Assembly (NCBI GenBank): GCA_016793095.1
Contig: JAEUJQ010000024.1
Location: 1 to 64,000 of the forward strand
Direction: 5' to 3'
DNA: 64,000 nucleotides
Origin: Myxococcaceae bacterium
Lineage (GTDB): Bacteria; Myxococcota; Myxococcia; Myxococcales; Myxococcaceae
Position numbers and translations under genes: made by a program. A model generated the notes under the pieces. The model was not told the origin of the DNA, searched no databases, and worked only from the letters and a program-made list of their open reading frames with translations. Within the stretch, counting starts at the first letter, position 1, and each line of letters starts with the position of its first letter. Shown here piece after piece: positions 12,610 through 21,239 of the stretch.

Positions 12610-13541
12610 GCGGCGACGGCGTGGTGGTGGTGACGGGCATCTCGGGGAACCTGGGCCGCGTGGTGGCGAAGCTGCTCCACCGCACCGAGCGCGTGGCGGG
12701 CATCGACCGGCGGCCGTTCATCGGCAAGCCGAAGGACGTCGAGCACTTCCAGATCGACCTGCGGAAGAAGAAGACCGACGAGGTCTTCCGCCGGTTGCCG
12801 GTGAAGGCCATCGTGCACATGGGCATCATGCACGACCCGCGCATGAGCGCCGAAGATCACCACTCGTTCAACGTGCTCGGCACCACGCGCGTGCTCGAGT
12901 GCGCGGCGAAGTTCGGCGTGAAGAAGCTCGTCGTGCTCTCGAGCGCGAACGTCTACGGCCCGTCGCCCGAGAACTCGAACTTCCTGACCGAGGAGGCGCC
13001 GCTGATGGCGGCGAGCCGCTTCCCGTCGGTGCGCGATCTGATCGAGGTGGACATGCTCGCGCACGGCTTCTTCTGGCGGCAGCCGAGCGTCGAGACGGTG
13101 GTGCTGCGGCCGGTGCACATCGTCGGCCCCACCATCAAGAACGCGCCGTCGAACTACCTGCGCCTCAAGCGGCCGATGACGCTGATGGGCTTCGACCCGA
13201 TGGTGCAGCTCATCCACATGTTCGACGTCGGCGCGGCCCTCGTGCGGGCGCTCCAGCCGGGCCTCAAGGGCGTCTACAACGTCACCGGGCCCGGCGAGGT
13301 GCCGCTGTCGGCGTGCTTCAGGGAGCTCGGCGCGCGGCCAGTGCCCGTGCCGCACCCGCTCGCCCGCGGGCTCCTCTCGACGATGTTCCGCTACCGGCTC
13401 GCGAGCTACCCCCCTGAGGAGCTCGACCACATCCAGTTCCTGTGCATGGTGGACGGCGGTCGATGGCGGAAGGAGACCGACTGGCAGCCTGCGTTCTCGG
13501 TGCGCGACACCATTCGCGCGGTGGTGTCGGATCTCTCCTGA
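12606..13541 (+). CDS. NAD-dependent epimerase/dehydratase-like SDR
   Basis: The 311-residue extended SDR protein starts at TTG 12606, overlapping the acyltransferase stop. The Rossmann motif is TGISGNLG, and a strand-4 LSSANVYGPS block precedes where the catalytic Tyr should be. The expected YxxxK is not visible; the corresponding stretch reads RDLIEVDML. It may therefore bind NAD(P) without classic dehydrogenase chemistry, or use other residues. The C-terminal RWRKETDWQP block is typical of the family. The pairing with the acyltransferase suggests lipid or sugar-lipid metabolism. Confidence 0.8.
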   Translation: MSGDGVVVVTGISGNLGRVVAKLLHRTERVAGIDRRPFIGKPKDVEHFQIDLRKKKTDEVFRRLPVKAIVHMGIMHDPRMSAEDHHSFNVLGTTRVLECAAKFGVKKLVVLSSANVYGPSPENSNFLTEEAPLMAASRFPSVRDLIEVDMLAHGFFWRQPSVETVVLRPVHIVGPTIKNAPSNYLRLKRPMTLMGFDPMVQLIHMFDVGAALVRALQPGLKGVYNVTGPGEVPLSACFRELGARPVPVPHPLARGLLSTMFRYRLASYPPEELDHIQFLCMVDGGRWRKETDWQPAFSVRDTIRAVVSDLS

Positions 13542-13665
13542 TCCGCACCGGTTTTCACCCAACCATGACGCGGCTGTCAGGATCGCCCGTGGGTTTGTCG
13601 CAGTCTGTGAAGCGTCCGATCGGGTAACGCCTCGATTTGATTCCGCGAATGTACTCAACCCAACG

Positions 13666-13681
13666 TGGCACCGGTGTTGCT
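13666..13681 (+). promoter_or_regulatory. Sigma-54 (-24/-12) promoter
   Basis: TGGCAC (13666-13671), a 5-bp spacer and TTGCT (13677-13681) match the sigma-54 consensus exactly, with GG and GC 12 bp apart. Predicted +1 is near 13692. It lies 125 bp after the SDR stop and drives a short transcript that ends in a strong terminator before the ECF sigma gene. An enhancer-binding protein should be needed; no clear enhancer repeat is visible in 13542-13665. Confidence 0.85.
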
Positions 13682-13691
13682 CAAGAAAGCC

Positions 13692-13770
13692 TTCGGTAAG
13701 GGGGTTCCATAGGGGAACTCCCGACGCCCGTCGCCTCGGCCGGCCCCGAGACGACGGGCGCTTTTTTTTT
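13692..13770 (+). ncRNA. Candidate sigma-54-dependent small RNA
   Basis: The predicted transcript is about 79 nt, from +1 of the sigma-54 promoter to the T-tract. It holds two hairpins: a 9-bp stem 13700-13708/13714-13722 with a 5-nt ATAGG loop and one G-U pair, then the terminator stem. No open reading frame fits. Myxobacteria have a developmental sRNA, Pxr, of similar size; whether this is a homologue cannot be decided without alignment. Confidence 0.65.
13725..13770 (+). terminator. Rho-independent terminator
   Basis: A 9-bp arm 13725-13733 (CGCCCGTCG) pairs with 13752-13760, and CTCGG 13735-13739 pairs with 13746-13750, separated by one mismatch. Nine to ten T residues follow at 13762-13770. 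It is the clearest intrinsic terminator in the window. It ends the candidate sRNA and insulates the sigma-factor gene. Confidence 0.92.
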
Positions 13771-13865
13771 GTGCGCGAGCCTCGCCGGACCCCGGTAACC
13801 GGCGGCCAGGGCTCGTCGTAACGAGGTGGATGACGACGATCGCGCTCTGGTGGAAGGAGCCAGCC

Positions 13866-14417
13866 ATGCTGGCGAGCGCCGCCGACGACTCGGACGAAGG
13901 GTTGATGGCGCGGTTCCAGTCCGGTGAGCGCGCCGCCTTCGATGCCCTCTTCCGCCGGCATGCGGCGCCGCTGACGAGCTACCTCGCCCGCCTGACGAAC
14001 AGCGCCGCGGCCGCCGAGGACGCGGTGCAGCACACCTTCTTGTCGGTGTTGCGCTCGAAGGGCCAGTTCCTGCGCGGGCTCCGGTTCAAGCCCTGGCTCT
14101 ACGCGATCGCCTCGAACGCGGCGCGCGATCGCCACCGTCGGACCCGACGCGAGGTGAGCGCAGGGGACGACCCGGTCGAGGCCGGGCTCGACGCCGTGCA
14201 CGGTGATCCCGGCTTGCGGCGTCGGTTGATCGCCGCCCTTCAGCAGCTCCCGGAGCCGCAGCGCGAAGCCGTCGTGCTCCATCGCCTCGAGGGGTGGAGC
14301 TTCCCTGAGATCGCGGACGCCGTGGGCGCCAACGAGACCACGGTGAAGGTGCGCGCGTTCCGCGGCACCCAGCGGCTGCGCGAGCTGCTTCAAGACGCGT
14401 GGGAGGTCGAGCCATGA
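13866..14417 (+). CDS. ECF-family RNA polymerase sigma factor
   Basis: The 183-residue protein has region 2 (FDALFRRHAAPLTSYLARL to DAVQHTFLSVL) and region 4 (LPEPQREAVVLHRLEGWSFPEIA, then ETTVKVRAFRG), in the usual ECF order. ATG 13866 was chosen because an AAGGAG ribosome-binding site lies at 13854-13859; an in-frame ATG at 13830 lacks one. The gene ends in an ATGA overlap with an NrsF-like membrane protein, which probably holds it inactive at the membrane. The target promoter is unknown. Confidence 0.93.
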   Translation: MLASAADDSDEGLMARFQSGERAAFDALFRRHAAPLTSYLARLTNSAAAAEDAVQHTFLSVLRSKGQFLRGLRFKPWLYAIASNAARDRHRRTRREVSAGDDPVEAGLDAVHGDPGLRRRLIAALQQLPEPQREAVVLHRLEGWSFPEIADAVGANETTVKVRAFRGTQRLRELLQDAWEVEP

Positions 14418-15064
14418 GTACTCCAGCACCCTTCGGCCGGGCCCCCGCGGCGCTCCCCGCGGAGCTCGAAGCGCGGCTCACTCAGGCCCTCGCGGCAGAG
14501 CACGCGGCGCCCACCCGACCCTGGTGGCGAGACGCGGCGATCTTCGTCGGCGTGACGGTGGCGCTCTTCGGCCTCGGCAGCCTGTTGTTCAACGCCGCGC
14601 TGCCGCCGCTCGAGGTCGAGGGCGGGGTGTGGGCGCAGGCGGTCGCGCTGCTGGTGGTGTCGCTCGTCGCGGGGGTCGCCGGCCTGGCTCCATGGCCGCA
14701 GCGCACCTCGAGGCCGCTGATCCTCGGCGGCCTGGCAGCGGCGACGGTGGTGGTGACGCAGCTGGTGTCGCTGACGGTCGGGCCGCTCAAGCTGGTGATG
14801 GGGTGCTTCCTCTGGGAGATCGCGTGCTCGCTCGTCCCGGCTGCGCTGGCGCTGCTCGCCGCGCGTGCCTACGCCCCGCGGCTCTCGCGCGCGATGGTGC
14901 TGGGCTGGGCCGCCGGCACGCTGGCCCTCGCGGTGATGCAGCTGAAATGCCCGCACCGGGACGTCGGCCACGTGCTGCTGCTGCACCTGCTCCCGCTCGG
15001 CCTGGTCGTCGCCGCGACCGTGCTGGTGCGGCGCCGGTTGTCCACGAGCAGCTACGCCCCCTGA
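14414..15064 (+). CDS. NrsF/DUF1109-like membrane anti-sigma factor
   Basis: The 216-residue protein has a soluble N-terminus of about 40 residues and then six predicted membrane helices. The C-terminal KCPHRDVGHVLLLHLLPL block resembles the conserved Cys/His region of DUF1109 (NrsF) proteins. In Caulobacter, NrsF is the anti-sigma for SigF. Start ATG 14414 overlaps the sigma-factor stop, which fixes the start and argues for 1:1 co-expression. The conserved Cys suggests redox or metal sensing, but this is inference. Confidence 0.75.
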   Translation: MSTPAPFGRAPAALPAELEARLTQALAAEHAAPTRPWWRDAAIFVGVTVALFGLGSLLFNAALPPLEVEGGVWAQAVALLVVSLVAGVAGLAPWPQRTSRPLILGGLAAATVVVTQLVSLTVGPLKLVMGCFLWEIACSLVPAALALLAARAYAPRLSRAMVLGWAAGTLALAVMQLKCPHRDVGHVLLLHLLPLGLVVAATVLVRRRLSTSSYAP

Positions 15065-15065
15065 C

Positions 15066-15521
15066 TCACGCTCCGCCGTCAGCCGCGGGGGCCTCGTCCT
15101 TCTTCGGGGCCGGCGCCAGCTCGGGGAACGGGCCGTCGTCCTGGCTCTCGAGCCACCACTTCCCTTCGCGCCAGACGAAGACGCTCGTCACCGTCGCCGT
15201 CTTCTCGACGTTCGAAGGCAGGCGGTACCAGTTGATGTGCGAGACGACCTCGGCGGTCCCGTCGCTCGAGATCTTCGCGTCTTCGAGATCGAAGTTGGTG
15301 ACGAACAGGTCCTTCTCGTCGCCCGCCCTGGTCCGCGCCTTGATGAACGACGTGCGCCGCTCGGGGACGATCAGCTCGGCGGCGCCGCGGAAGTCCTTCC
15401 ACCGGGCGCGCTGGTGAAACGCCTCGATGCTGGGCTTGAGCTCGTCGACGTCGGGCTTCGCGCGCAGGCCCGCACAGGAGAGGCCCAACCACAGGAACAG
15501 CAGCGTCGTCCGTCGCGTCAT
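15066..15521 (-). CDS. Small lipoprotein, NTF2-like size
   Basis: The 151-residue protein begins at ATG 15521 with a short signal and a GLSC lipobox. The mature part (SIEAFHQRARWKDFRGAAELI, then VFVWREGKWWLES near the end) has the length and alternating pattern of an NTF2-like/cystatin-type fold, but I cannot assign a family. It converges with the NrsF-like gene, one base apart. Confidence 0.75.
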   Translation of the reverse strand: MTRRTTLLFLWLGLSCAGLRAKPDVDELKPSIEAFHQRARWKDFRGAAELIVPERRTSFIKARTRAGDEKDLFVTNFDLEDAKISSDGTAEVVSHINWYRLPSNVEKTATVTSVFVWREGKWWLESQDDGPFPELAPAPKKDEAPAADGGA

Positions 15522-15645
15522 GGCGGCGCAGGGTAGCACCCGGTCTCTGGCCGGCCACTCCGTGCCCTGCCCATTGTCCAGTGGCCGTCTGCACAGGGAA
15601 GGGTATGGTTCCGCGGCTGCTCCAGCCCCGTTCCGAAAAACGCCC

Positions 15646-18600
15646 ATGTCGAAGTCGATGGTTGAGAAGTACGAGCAGATGCTCTCGCAGGATCCCACCT
15701 CGACCGTCTTCGTCGAGCTGGCGCGCGCCTATCTGGACAAGGGCGAGAACGACAAGGCCATCGAGGTCTGCAAGCAGGGGTGCACGCACCACCCGGAGTC
15801 GGTCGCCGGACGGGTGCTGTGGGGCAAGGGGCTCATCAACAGCGGCCGGGCTGCCGAGGCGATGCAGCAGTTCGACGCCGCAGCGAACATCGACAAGGAC
15901 AACCCCCACGCCTACAACCTGATCAGCGAAGTCCTGCTGCGGAAGGGCCTGTACCGGTCGGCGCTGCCGATCCTGCGGAAGGCCTCGACGCTGCAGCCCA
16001 ACGACGGGCGCATCAAGCAGTGGCTCGAGCAGGCGCGAGCAGCCCTCGCGGGTGGGCCGGCGCCGATCCTCTACGACGAGACCTCGGTCACGCAGGCCCT
16101 CCCGTCGGCCGTTCCCGCTGCGCCTGCGCTGGGCGACGGGCCCGCCGCCGCGACCTCACCGGTGGTGCCTGTCGTCGCGGCGCCCGCTGCCCGGCCCAGC
16201 GGACCGAGACCCCCAGCCAGCACGGAGCAGCACCCCAGCGGCCGGCATGACGCGGCGCCCGCTGCCCGGCCCAGCGGACCGAGACCCCCGGCCAGCGCGG
16301 AGCAGCACCCCAGCGGCCGGCACCACGCGGCGCCTCCGTCACCGGGCGACCAGCGACCCAGCGGCCGGCACCCTCAGGCCCAGACCGCCGAGCTGCCCGC
16401 CCCGCCCACCGACTCGTCGCCGTCCGGCGAGTTCCCCAACGCCGACCCCGACGTGTTCGCCGCGTTCGCGCCCGCGAAGCCTGACCCGCGCGCCGAGCCC
16501 ACCGTCGTCATGTCGGCCCTGGGAGAAGAGCGCACGACCGAGGTTCCGACGCAGACCGCTCAGGTGCCCGAGGCGTGGCCGTCAGCGCCCCGCCCGATGG
16601 ATCACCGGCCCGGCCCGCCCGTGCCGACCGGCGATCTGCCGATCGTCGGGGGCAGCGTCGCGGCGCGCAGCGACGACAACCGCCCGACGATGGAGCTCCC
16701 CGTGCCGGCGCACGGCTCGGGTCCAGTCGTGGTGGGCGCCCTCGAGGATCGGACGGCGACCGCCGAGCTGCCGATTCCCGTCGCGAGGTCGGCGCCGCCG
16801 GTCGGCGAGGCGCCCGACCCGTTCGCCGCCCTCACCGGTCGCACCGAGTCCACCGAGACGTTCCGGGGGCTGACCAGCACGTTCCAGGCGCTCGAGGAGG
16901 CCGAGGCGGCTCCGCTCCCGCTGCCGCTGCCGCCCGCACCGCCAGTGCCGAGCGACCCCAACCTGCCGTCCGTCATCCCCTCCGACGAGCTGCAGCTGCC
17001 GCCCGCCACGCCAGCCGCGCCCGCGAAGCCGCCGGGCCTGCTCGACGACGTCGTCTCAGCGCAGAACGAGGTGCCGACGAGCGAGTTCCAGATGCCGGGC
17101 ATGAACCAGGTCCCGGCGAGGGCCGCGCCCGCACCCGTCGCGGCGCCCCGGGCGGGTTCGGGCGGGCTGCTCGACGAGATCCCCGATCACTTCGAGCCGC
17201 CGTCGGCCGTCGAGGCGCCGCGCGTCGAGTTCTCGACCCAGGCCACCGAGGCCATCGCGCGCGAGTACGAGCGCGAGCTGCGCGAGAAGCTGCAGGCGAA
17301 GGTGCAGGAGAAGACCTTCTTCCAGAAGCACGGCGTCAAGCTCGGCGTCGGCGCCGCGGTGGTGGTGGTGGGCATCGCGCTGGTCGGCTCGTTCCTCTAC
17401 ACGCGGCAGCGCCACGGCGGAGAGAACCTCGAGTCGGCGCTGGCGAAGGGGCTGCTGGCCATCAACGCCGACACGAAGGAGCAGTACACGCTCGCCCTTC
17501 AGTCGCTCGAGCAGGCCCTCTCGATGGACGAAGGGAACGCCGATGCGTGGGCCAACATCGCGCTGGCGAAGGCGATCCTCTACGCCGAGCACGGTGGCGC
17601 GCTCGCCGATCGCACCGCGGCGCAAGACGCGCTCAACAAGCCGAAGGTGCGCGAGGCTCACCCCGAGATCGCCGTGGTGGTGGACTACCTCGTCGCCGAC
17701 GCGGCGGACCTCGCAGGGCGGCGCCAGCAGCTGCTGGGCTCGGAGCTGAGCCAGAGCCTGGTCGAAGCCCAGGCGGGGCGGGTGCTGCTGACGGACAGGA
17801 AGCTCGACGAAGCCTTCAAGCACCTGCAGCGCGCGACCGAGCTCAACAGCCGCAACCTGCGCGCCCTGGTGACGCTCGGCGAGTACTACCTGCTCTCGGA
17901 GGACTACGAGAGCGCAGCCCGCATTCTCTCCACGGCCGAGACGCTGTCGAAGTACCACCCACAGCGGGTGATGGGGCTCGCCGAGGCGCGGCTCGAGCTC
18001 GCCCGCGAGAGCCAGGAGGCGCTCGCCGATCTCGAAGGGCTGCCGGCGAACGCCGCGGTGCGTGAGGCGCTGAAGGGCCGCTACACGCTGCTGCTCGGCC
18101 GCGCACAGTCGGCGGCGGGAAGACACGACGACGCGGCGAAGACGCTCACCGAGGGAATGGCGGCGAACAAGGACCTCGCCTTCGACTTCGAGATGGCGCT
18201 CGGCATGGCCGCGCGCAACGCAGGCCGCATGGCTGAAGCGCAGAAGGCCTACGAGGCGGCCATCGCGCTCCGCCCGAAGAGCGAAGAGGCGAAGGAGGGG
18301 CTGGGCCGCGTCCTGCTGGCGCGCAGCCGCGAGAAGGAGCTGCTCGAGCGCTTCAACAAGCCCGACGACAACCAGCGCAAGGTGGCGCTCGTGCGCGGCA
18401 TCGCCGCGGTGCGCCTCGAAGACCCCCGGCGCGCGCGCGCGGAGTTCGACCGCACCCGGGTGAGCGGGAAGTACCCCGCCGAAGCCGTCGTCTACCTCGC
18501 CCTCATCGACGCGGCGGAGGAGAGCGGTGACAAGGCCGTCCAGGCGCTCGAGAAGCTCGTCGCGACGCAGAAGCGGCACAAGGCCACGGCGCAGATCGCC

Positions 18601-19683
18601 CTCGCGCGGGTCTACATGAAGCGCAACGAGCTGATGAAGGCCCGCGCGCAGCTCGAGGAGGCCGCGCGGGATCCCCAGGACTACGAGGCCAACGCGCTCC
18701 TCGGCCAGCTCTACCTCGAGGCCGTGGACATGGGCGTGCCGCCCGAGACCGCGCTGGCGCCGCTCCAGAAGGCCGTCGAACGAAACGGCAGCCATGGCCC
18801 GTCTCGGCACCTGCTCACGCGCACGCTGCTGGCCCTCGGCCAGTTCCCCGAGGCGACGAAGATGGTGGAGTCGTGGACGGCGGACAACCCTCAGAGCGAG
18901 GAGGCGTGGGTGGACGCCGCGTTCGTCTACCTGCACACCGGGCGGTTCAAGGACGCCGAGGCCGCCATCGCGAAGCTGAAGCCCGACTCGACGGATCCCC
19001 AGGCCTTCCGCGTGAAGGCGCAGGTCCTCTACGCGCGAGGCGATGCGCGCAACGGCCTCGCCTCGCTCGAGCGCGCCAACAAGCTCAACCCGAAGGACGC
19101 CGAGACGTTCTGCGAGATCGGCAACGCCTTCGTGCGCCAGGGCAACGCCGACACGGCGCTCAAGGCCTACGAGGCGGCGCGGCGCGAGAACGCGAAGGCG
19201 CTGTGCGGCCTCGTCGGGCCCCACCACGCGAAGCCCACCGCGAAGGGCGCGCGCCCGACTCCGAAGGAAGAGCTGCTGGCGCTGCAGAAGCAGGCCTTCG
19301 CCGTGTGGGATCGTGCGCTGGTGGACGCGTCGCTCGCCCGGGTGCTGCTCGAGGAGCGCGACCTGAAGCACGCCCTCGAACAGGCTGAAGCCGCCACCCG
19401 CGCCGCGCCGTTCTCCGCGCCCGCCTGGTTCGCGATGGGCGAGGTCGCCCGCAAGCAGAAGAACGACGCGAAGGCGCTCGAGGCGTGGGGCAAGGCGGCC
19501 GAGTACGACCCGTCGTGGGCCCAGGCCCGGCTGGCCTATGCCGACGCGCTGATGCGGGCTGGCGGCGAGGGCCCCGCGAAGGCGCTCCCGGAGTACGAGG
19601 CGGTGCTGGGCCTGACTCAGAACGAGGCTGAGCTCGCGCGGGTGAAGAAGGTCGTCACCGCGCTGAAGAAGCAGCTCAAGTGA
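15646..19683 (+). CDS. Large TPR-repeat single-pass membrane protein
   Basis: The 1345-residue protein starts at ATG 15646. Residues 1-130 carry about three TPRs, and 140-540 form a Pro/Ala-rich disordered linker with a duplicated 25-residue block. A transmembrane helix lies near 565-585 (GVGAAVVVVGIALVGSFLY), and the remaining 750 residues are dense TPR helices. The cytoplasmic N-terminal TPR and the large C-terminal TPR region are thus on opposite sides of the membrane. TPR arrays are protein scaffolds; myxobacteria use several in motility and development, but no specific name can be given. The downstream small membrane protein gene overlaps its stop. Confidence 0.9.
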   Translation: MSKSMVEKYEQMLSQDPTSTVFVELARAYLDKGENDKAIEVCKQGCTHHPESVAGRVLWGKGLINSGRAAEAMQQFDAAANIDKDNPHAYNLISEVLLRKGLYRSALPILRKASTLQPNDGRIKQWLEQARAALAGGPAPILYDETSVTQALPSAVPAAPALGDGPAAATSPVVPVVAAPAARPSGPRPPASTEQHPSGRHDAAPAARPSGPRPPASAEQHPSGRHHAAPPSPGDQRPSGRHPQAQTAELPAPPTDSSPSGEFPNADPDVFAAFAPAKPDPRAEPTVVMSALGEERTTEVPTQTAQVPEAWPSAPRPMDHRPGPPVPTGDLPIVGGSVAARSDDNRPTMELPVPAHGSGPVVVGALEDRTATAELPIPVARSAPPVGEAPDPFAALTGRTESTETFRGLTSTFQALEEAEAAPLPLPLPPAPPVPSDPNLPSVIPSDELQLPPATPAAPAKPPGLLDDVVSAQNEVPTSEFQMPGMNQVPARAAPAPVAAPRAGSGGLLDEIPDHFEPPSAVEAPRVEFSTQATEAIAREYERELREKLQAKVQEKTFFQKHGVKLGVGAAVVVVGIALVGSFLYTRQRHGGENLESALAKGLLAINADTKEQYTLALQSLEQALSMDEGNADAWANIALAKAILYAEHGGALADRTAAQDALNKPKVREAHPEIAVVVDYLVADAADLAGRRQQLLGSELSQSLVEAQAGRVLLTDRKLDEAFKHLQRATELNSRNLRALVTLGEYYLLSEDYESAARILSTAETLSKYHPQRVMGLAEARLELARESQEALADLEGLPANAAVREALKGRYTLLLGRAQSAAGRHDDAAKTLTEGMAANKDLAFDFEMALGMAARNAGRMAEAQKAYEAAIALRPKSEEAKEGLGRVLLARSREKELLERFNKPDDNQRKVALVRGIAAVRLEDPRRARAEFDRTRVSGKYPAEAVVYLALIDAAEESGDKAVQALEKLVATQKRHKATAQIALARVYMKRNELMKARAQLEEAARDPQDYEANALLGQLYLEAVDMGVPPETALAPLQKAVERNGSHGPSRHLLTRTLLALGQFPEATKMVESWTADNPQSEEAWVDAAFVYLHTGRFKDAEAAIAKLKPDSTDPQAFRVKAQVLYARGDARNGLASLERANKLNPKDAETFCEIGNAFVRQGNADTALKAYEAARRENAKALCGLVGPHHAKPTAKGARPTPKEELLALQKQAFAVWDRALVDASLARVLLEERDLKHALEQAEAATRAAPFSAPAWFAMGEVARKQKNDAKALEAWGKAAEYDPSWAQARLAYADALMRAGGEGPAKALPEYEAVLGLTQNEAELARVKKVVTALKKQLK
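16177..16326 (+). repeat. Two 75-bp in-frame direct repeats within the TPR gene
   Basis: Copies at 16177-16251 and 16252-16326 differ at only a few bases and encode a 25-residue Pro/Ser/His-rich unit (core RPSGPRPPAS and EQHPSGRH). A diverged third copy begins at 16327. The array lies in the disordered linker, so copy-number change would only alter linker length. Confidence 0.9.
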
Positions 19684-20060
19684 ACCAGCCGACGTCACCA
19701 CCGCCCGCCGAGCAGGCGGGGATCCCCGTCTTCCGCATCAGCTTCGCCAACGCCACCATCCTCTCGGTCCTGTACCTGGTGGTGGGCGCGATCATCGAGC
19801 TGGTGCGGCGCCAGTGGAACCCGCGCTGGGCCGAGCACGTGTCCTGGTCGCTGGAGGCGTTCCCGGCGGGCATCCTGCGCACGCTCGGGGTGCTCAACCC
19901 GCTGCGCGACGCGTACGCGCAGGGCTCGCTCAAGGAGACGCACGTGCGCCTCGTCTACGCGGCCTCGGTGGTGCTCAGCATCTACGTCATCGGCCTCGGG
20001 GTCGGGTTTCTCATGTGGCTCCTGACCCGGTCGCGCGCGAGGTCAGCCGGCGAGCCCTGA
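19680..20060 (+). CDS. Small membrane protein coupled to the TPR gene
   Basis: The 126-residue protein starts at GTG 19680, overlapping the stop of the large TPR gene (GTGA). It has two hydrophobic segments (ILSVLYLVVGAIIEL near the N-terminus and VVLSIYVIGLGVGFLMWLL near the C-terminus) joined by about 60 residues with a short amphipathic helix. No family is recognised. Strict coupling suggests that it forms a complex with the TPR protein. Confidence 0.75.
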   Translation: MNQPTSPPPAEQAGIPVFRISFANATILSVLYLVVGAIIELVRRQWNPRWAEHVSWSLEAFPAGILRTLGVLNPLRDAYAQGSLKETHVRLVYAASVVLSIYVIGLGVGFLMWLLTRSRARSAGEP

Positions 20061-20065
20061 ATCGC

Positions 20066-21235
20066 TCACAGCCAGTGCCGCAGCTGGAACGCGAGCCACG
20101 AGAGGAAGCGCCGCCCCAGCCCGTACGCCTTGACCGTCGCCTTCGTCACCCGCTCGCAGTGCGCGAGATCCTCGAGGAACAACGCCTCCATCGCCCTCGC
20201 GAACTCCGCGTCATTCACGACCGCGTTCACCTCGAGGTTCTGCCGGAGCGAGAGCGCGTCGAGGTTCGAGCTGCCCACCGTCGACCAGCGCCCGTCCACC
20301 ACCGCGGTCTTCGCGTGCAGGACGCGCCCCTGCCACTCGTAGATCTCCACGCCGTGCCGGAGCAGCTTCGGGTACAGCCCGCGCGCGCCCCACAGCACCA
20401 GCTTCACGTCGGTGGTGGCGGCGACGATGACGGCCACGCGCACGCCACGCCGCACCGCCCGGTAGAGCCCCTTGAGCACCTTCCCCGGGGGCAGGAAGTA
20501 CGCCTGGGTGAGGAAGATGCGCTGCTGAGCGCCGGCGAAGGCCTCGAGGTAGGCCTTGCGGATCGCCTTCTGGTGCAGGGCGAAGTCGTTGCCGATGACG
20601 GCCAGCTTGGCGCACGGCGCCCCGCGGCCACGCACGAAGCGCTGCTCGTCGAAGCGGGGGCCCTTCTGCCGCCGCCAGGTGATGAGGAAGAGGGCCTCGA
20701 GCTCCTGCGCTGACGGCCCCTCGACGCGCACGTGGGTGTCGCGCCAGCCCTCGCCGCCGTCGGTGACCGCCGCGTACTCGTCGCTGATGTTGAGGCCGCC
20801 CGTGAAGCCCACCTGGCCGTCCACCACGAGCGACTTGCGGTGGTTGCGGCGCATGAGCCGCGACATGAGGCGCTTGAGGCCGAGGGTGACGCGCAGCGGC
20901 TGGAACGCCTTCACCTTCACGCCCGCCGAGCGCAGCAGCGCGACTGACGCTTCCGACACCGACGAGCCCCAGGCGTCGAACAGCAGCAGCACCTCGACCC
21001 CCGCGCGCGCTCGTTCGCACAGCGCGTCGATGAAGCGCTTCCCGGTGCCGTCGTCGCGGAGGATGTACGTCTCGAAGGTGATGGTGTGCTGGGCCGCGGC
21101 GATGGCTGCCAGCATCGCCGGGTAGGCCTGGTAGCCATCGCGCAGCAACGCCACGCGGTTGGGCCCGAGGAGCAGCTCGGCGTACGGCTCCCGCCCTTCG
21201 AGCAGCGGAGATCGTCTCGCCAGCGCGGCGTCCAT
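20066..21235 (-). CDS. Phospholipase D-family cardiolipin synthase-like enzyme
   Basis: The 389-residue protein has two HKD motifs: H132/K134/D139 (NHRKSLVVDG) and H307/K309/D314 (LHAKTAVVDG), each followed by GG/GS-N. This pattern and length fit ClsB-type cardiolipin synthases or related PLD phosphatidyltransferases, which act at the inner membrane. It lacks the N-terminal transmembrane pair of ClsA. The gene lies 4 bp after a PPC-repeat lipoprotein gene and converges with the small membrane protein gene. Confidence 0.88.
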   Translation of the reverse strand: MDAALARRSPLLEGREPYAELLLGPNRVALLRDGYQAYPAMLAAIAAAQHTITFETYILRDDGTGKRFIDALCERARAGVEVLLLFDAWGSSVSEASVALLRSAGVKVKAFQPLRVTLGLKRLMSRLMRRNHRKSLVVDGQVGFTGGLNISDEYAAVTDGGEGWRDTHVRVEGPSAQELEALFLITWRRQKGPRFDEQRFVRGRGAPCAKLAVIGNDFALHQKAIRKAYLEAFAGAQQRIFLTQAYFLPPGKVLKGLYRAVRRGVRVAVIVAATTDVKLVLWGARGLYPKLLRHGVEIYEWQGRVLHAKTAVVDGRWSTVGSSNLDALSLRQNLEVNAVVNDAEFARAMEALFLEDLAHCERVTKATVKAYGLGRRFLSWLAFQLRHWL

Positions 21236-21239
21236 CGGG

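Noticed and set aside
17056-19701. Long minus-strand open frame opposite the TPR gene
   Set aside because: Low-complexity Leu/Arg/Val translation and a perfect TPR match on the plus strand; antisense shadow.
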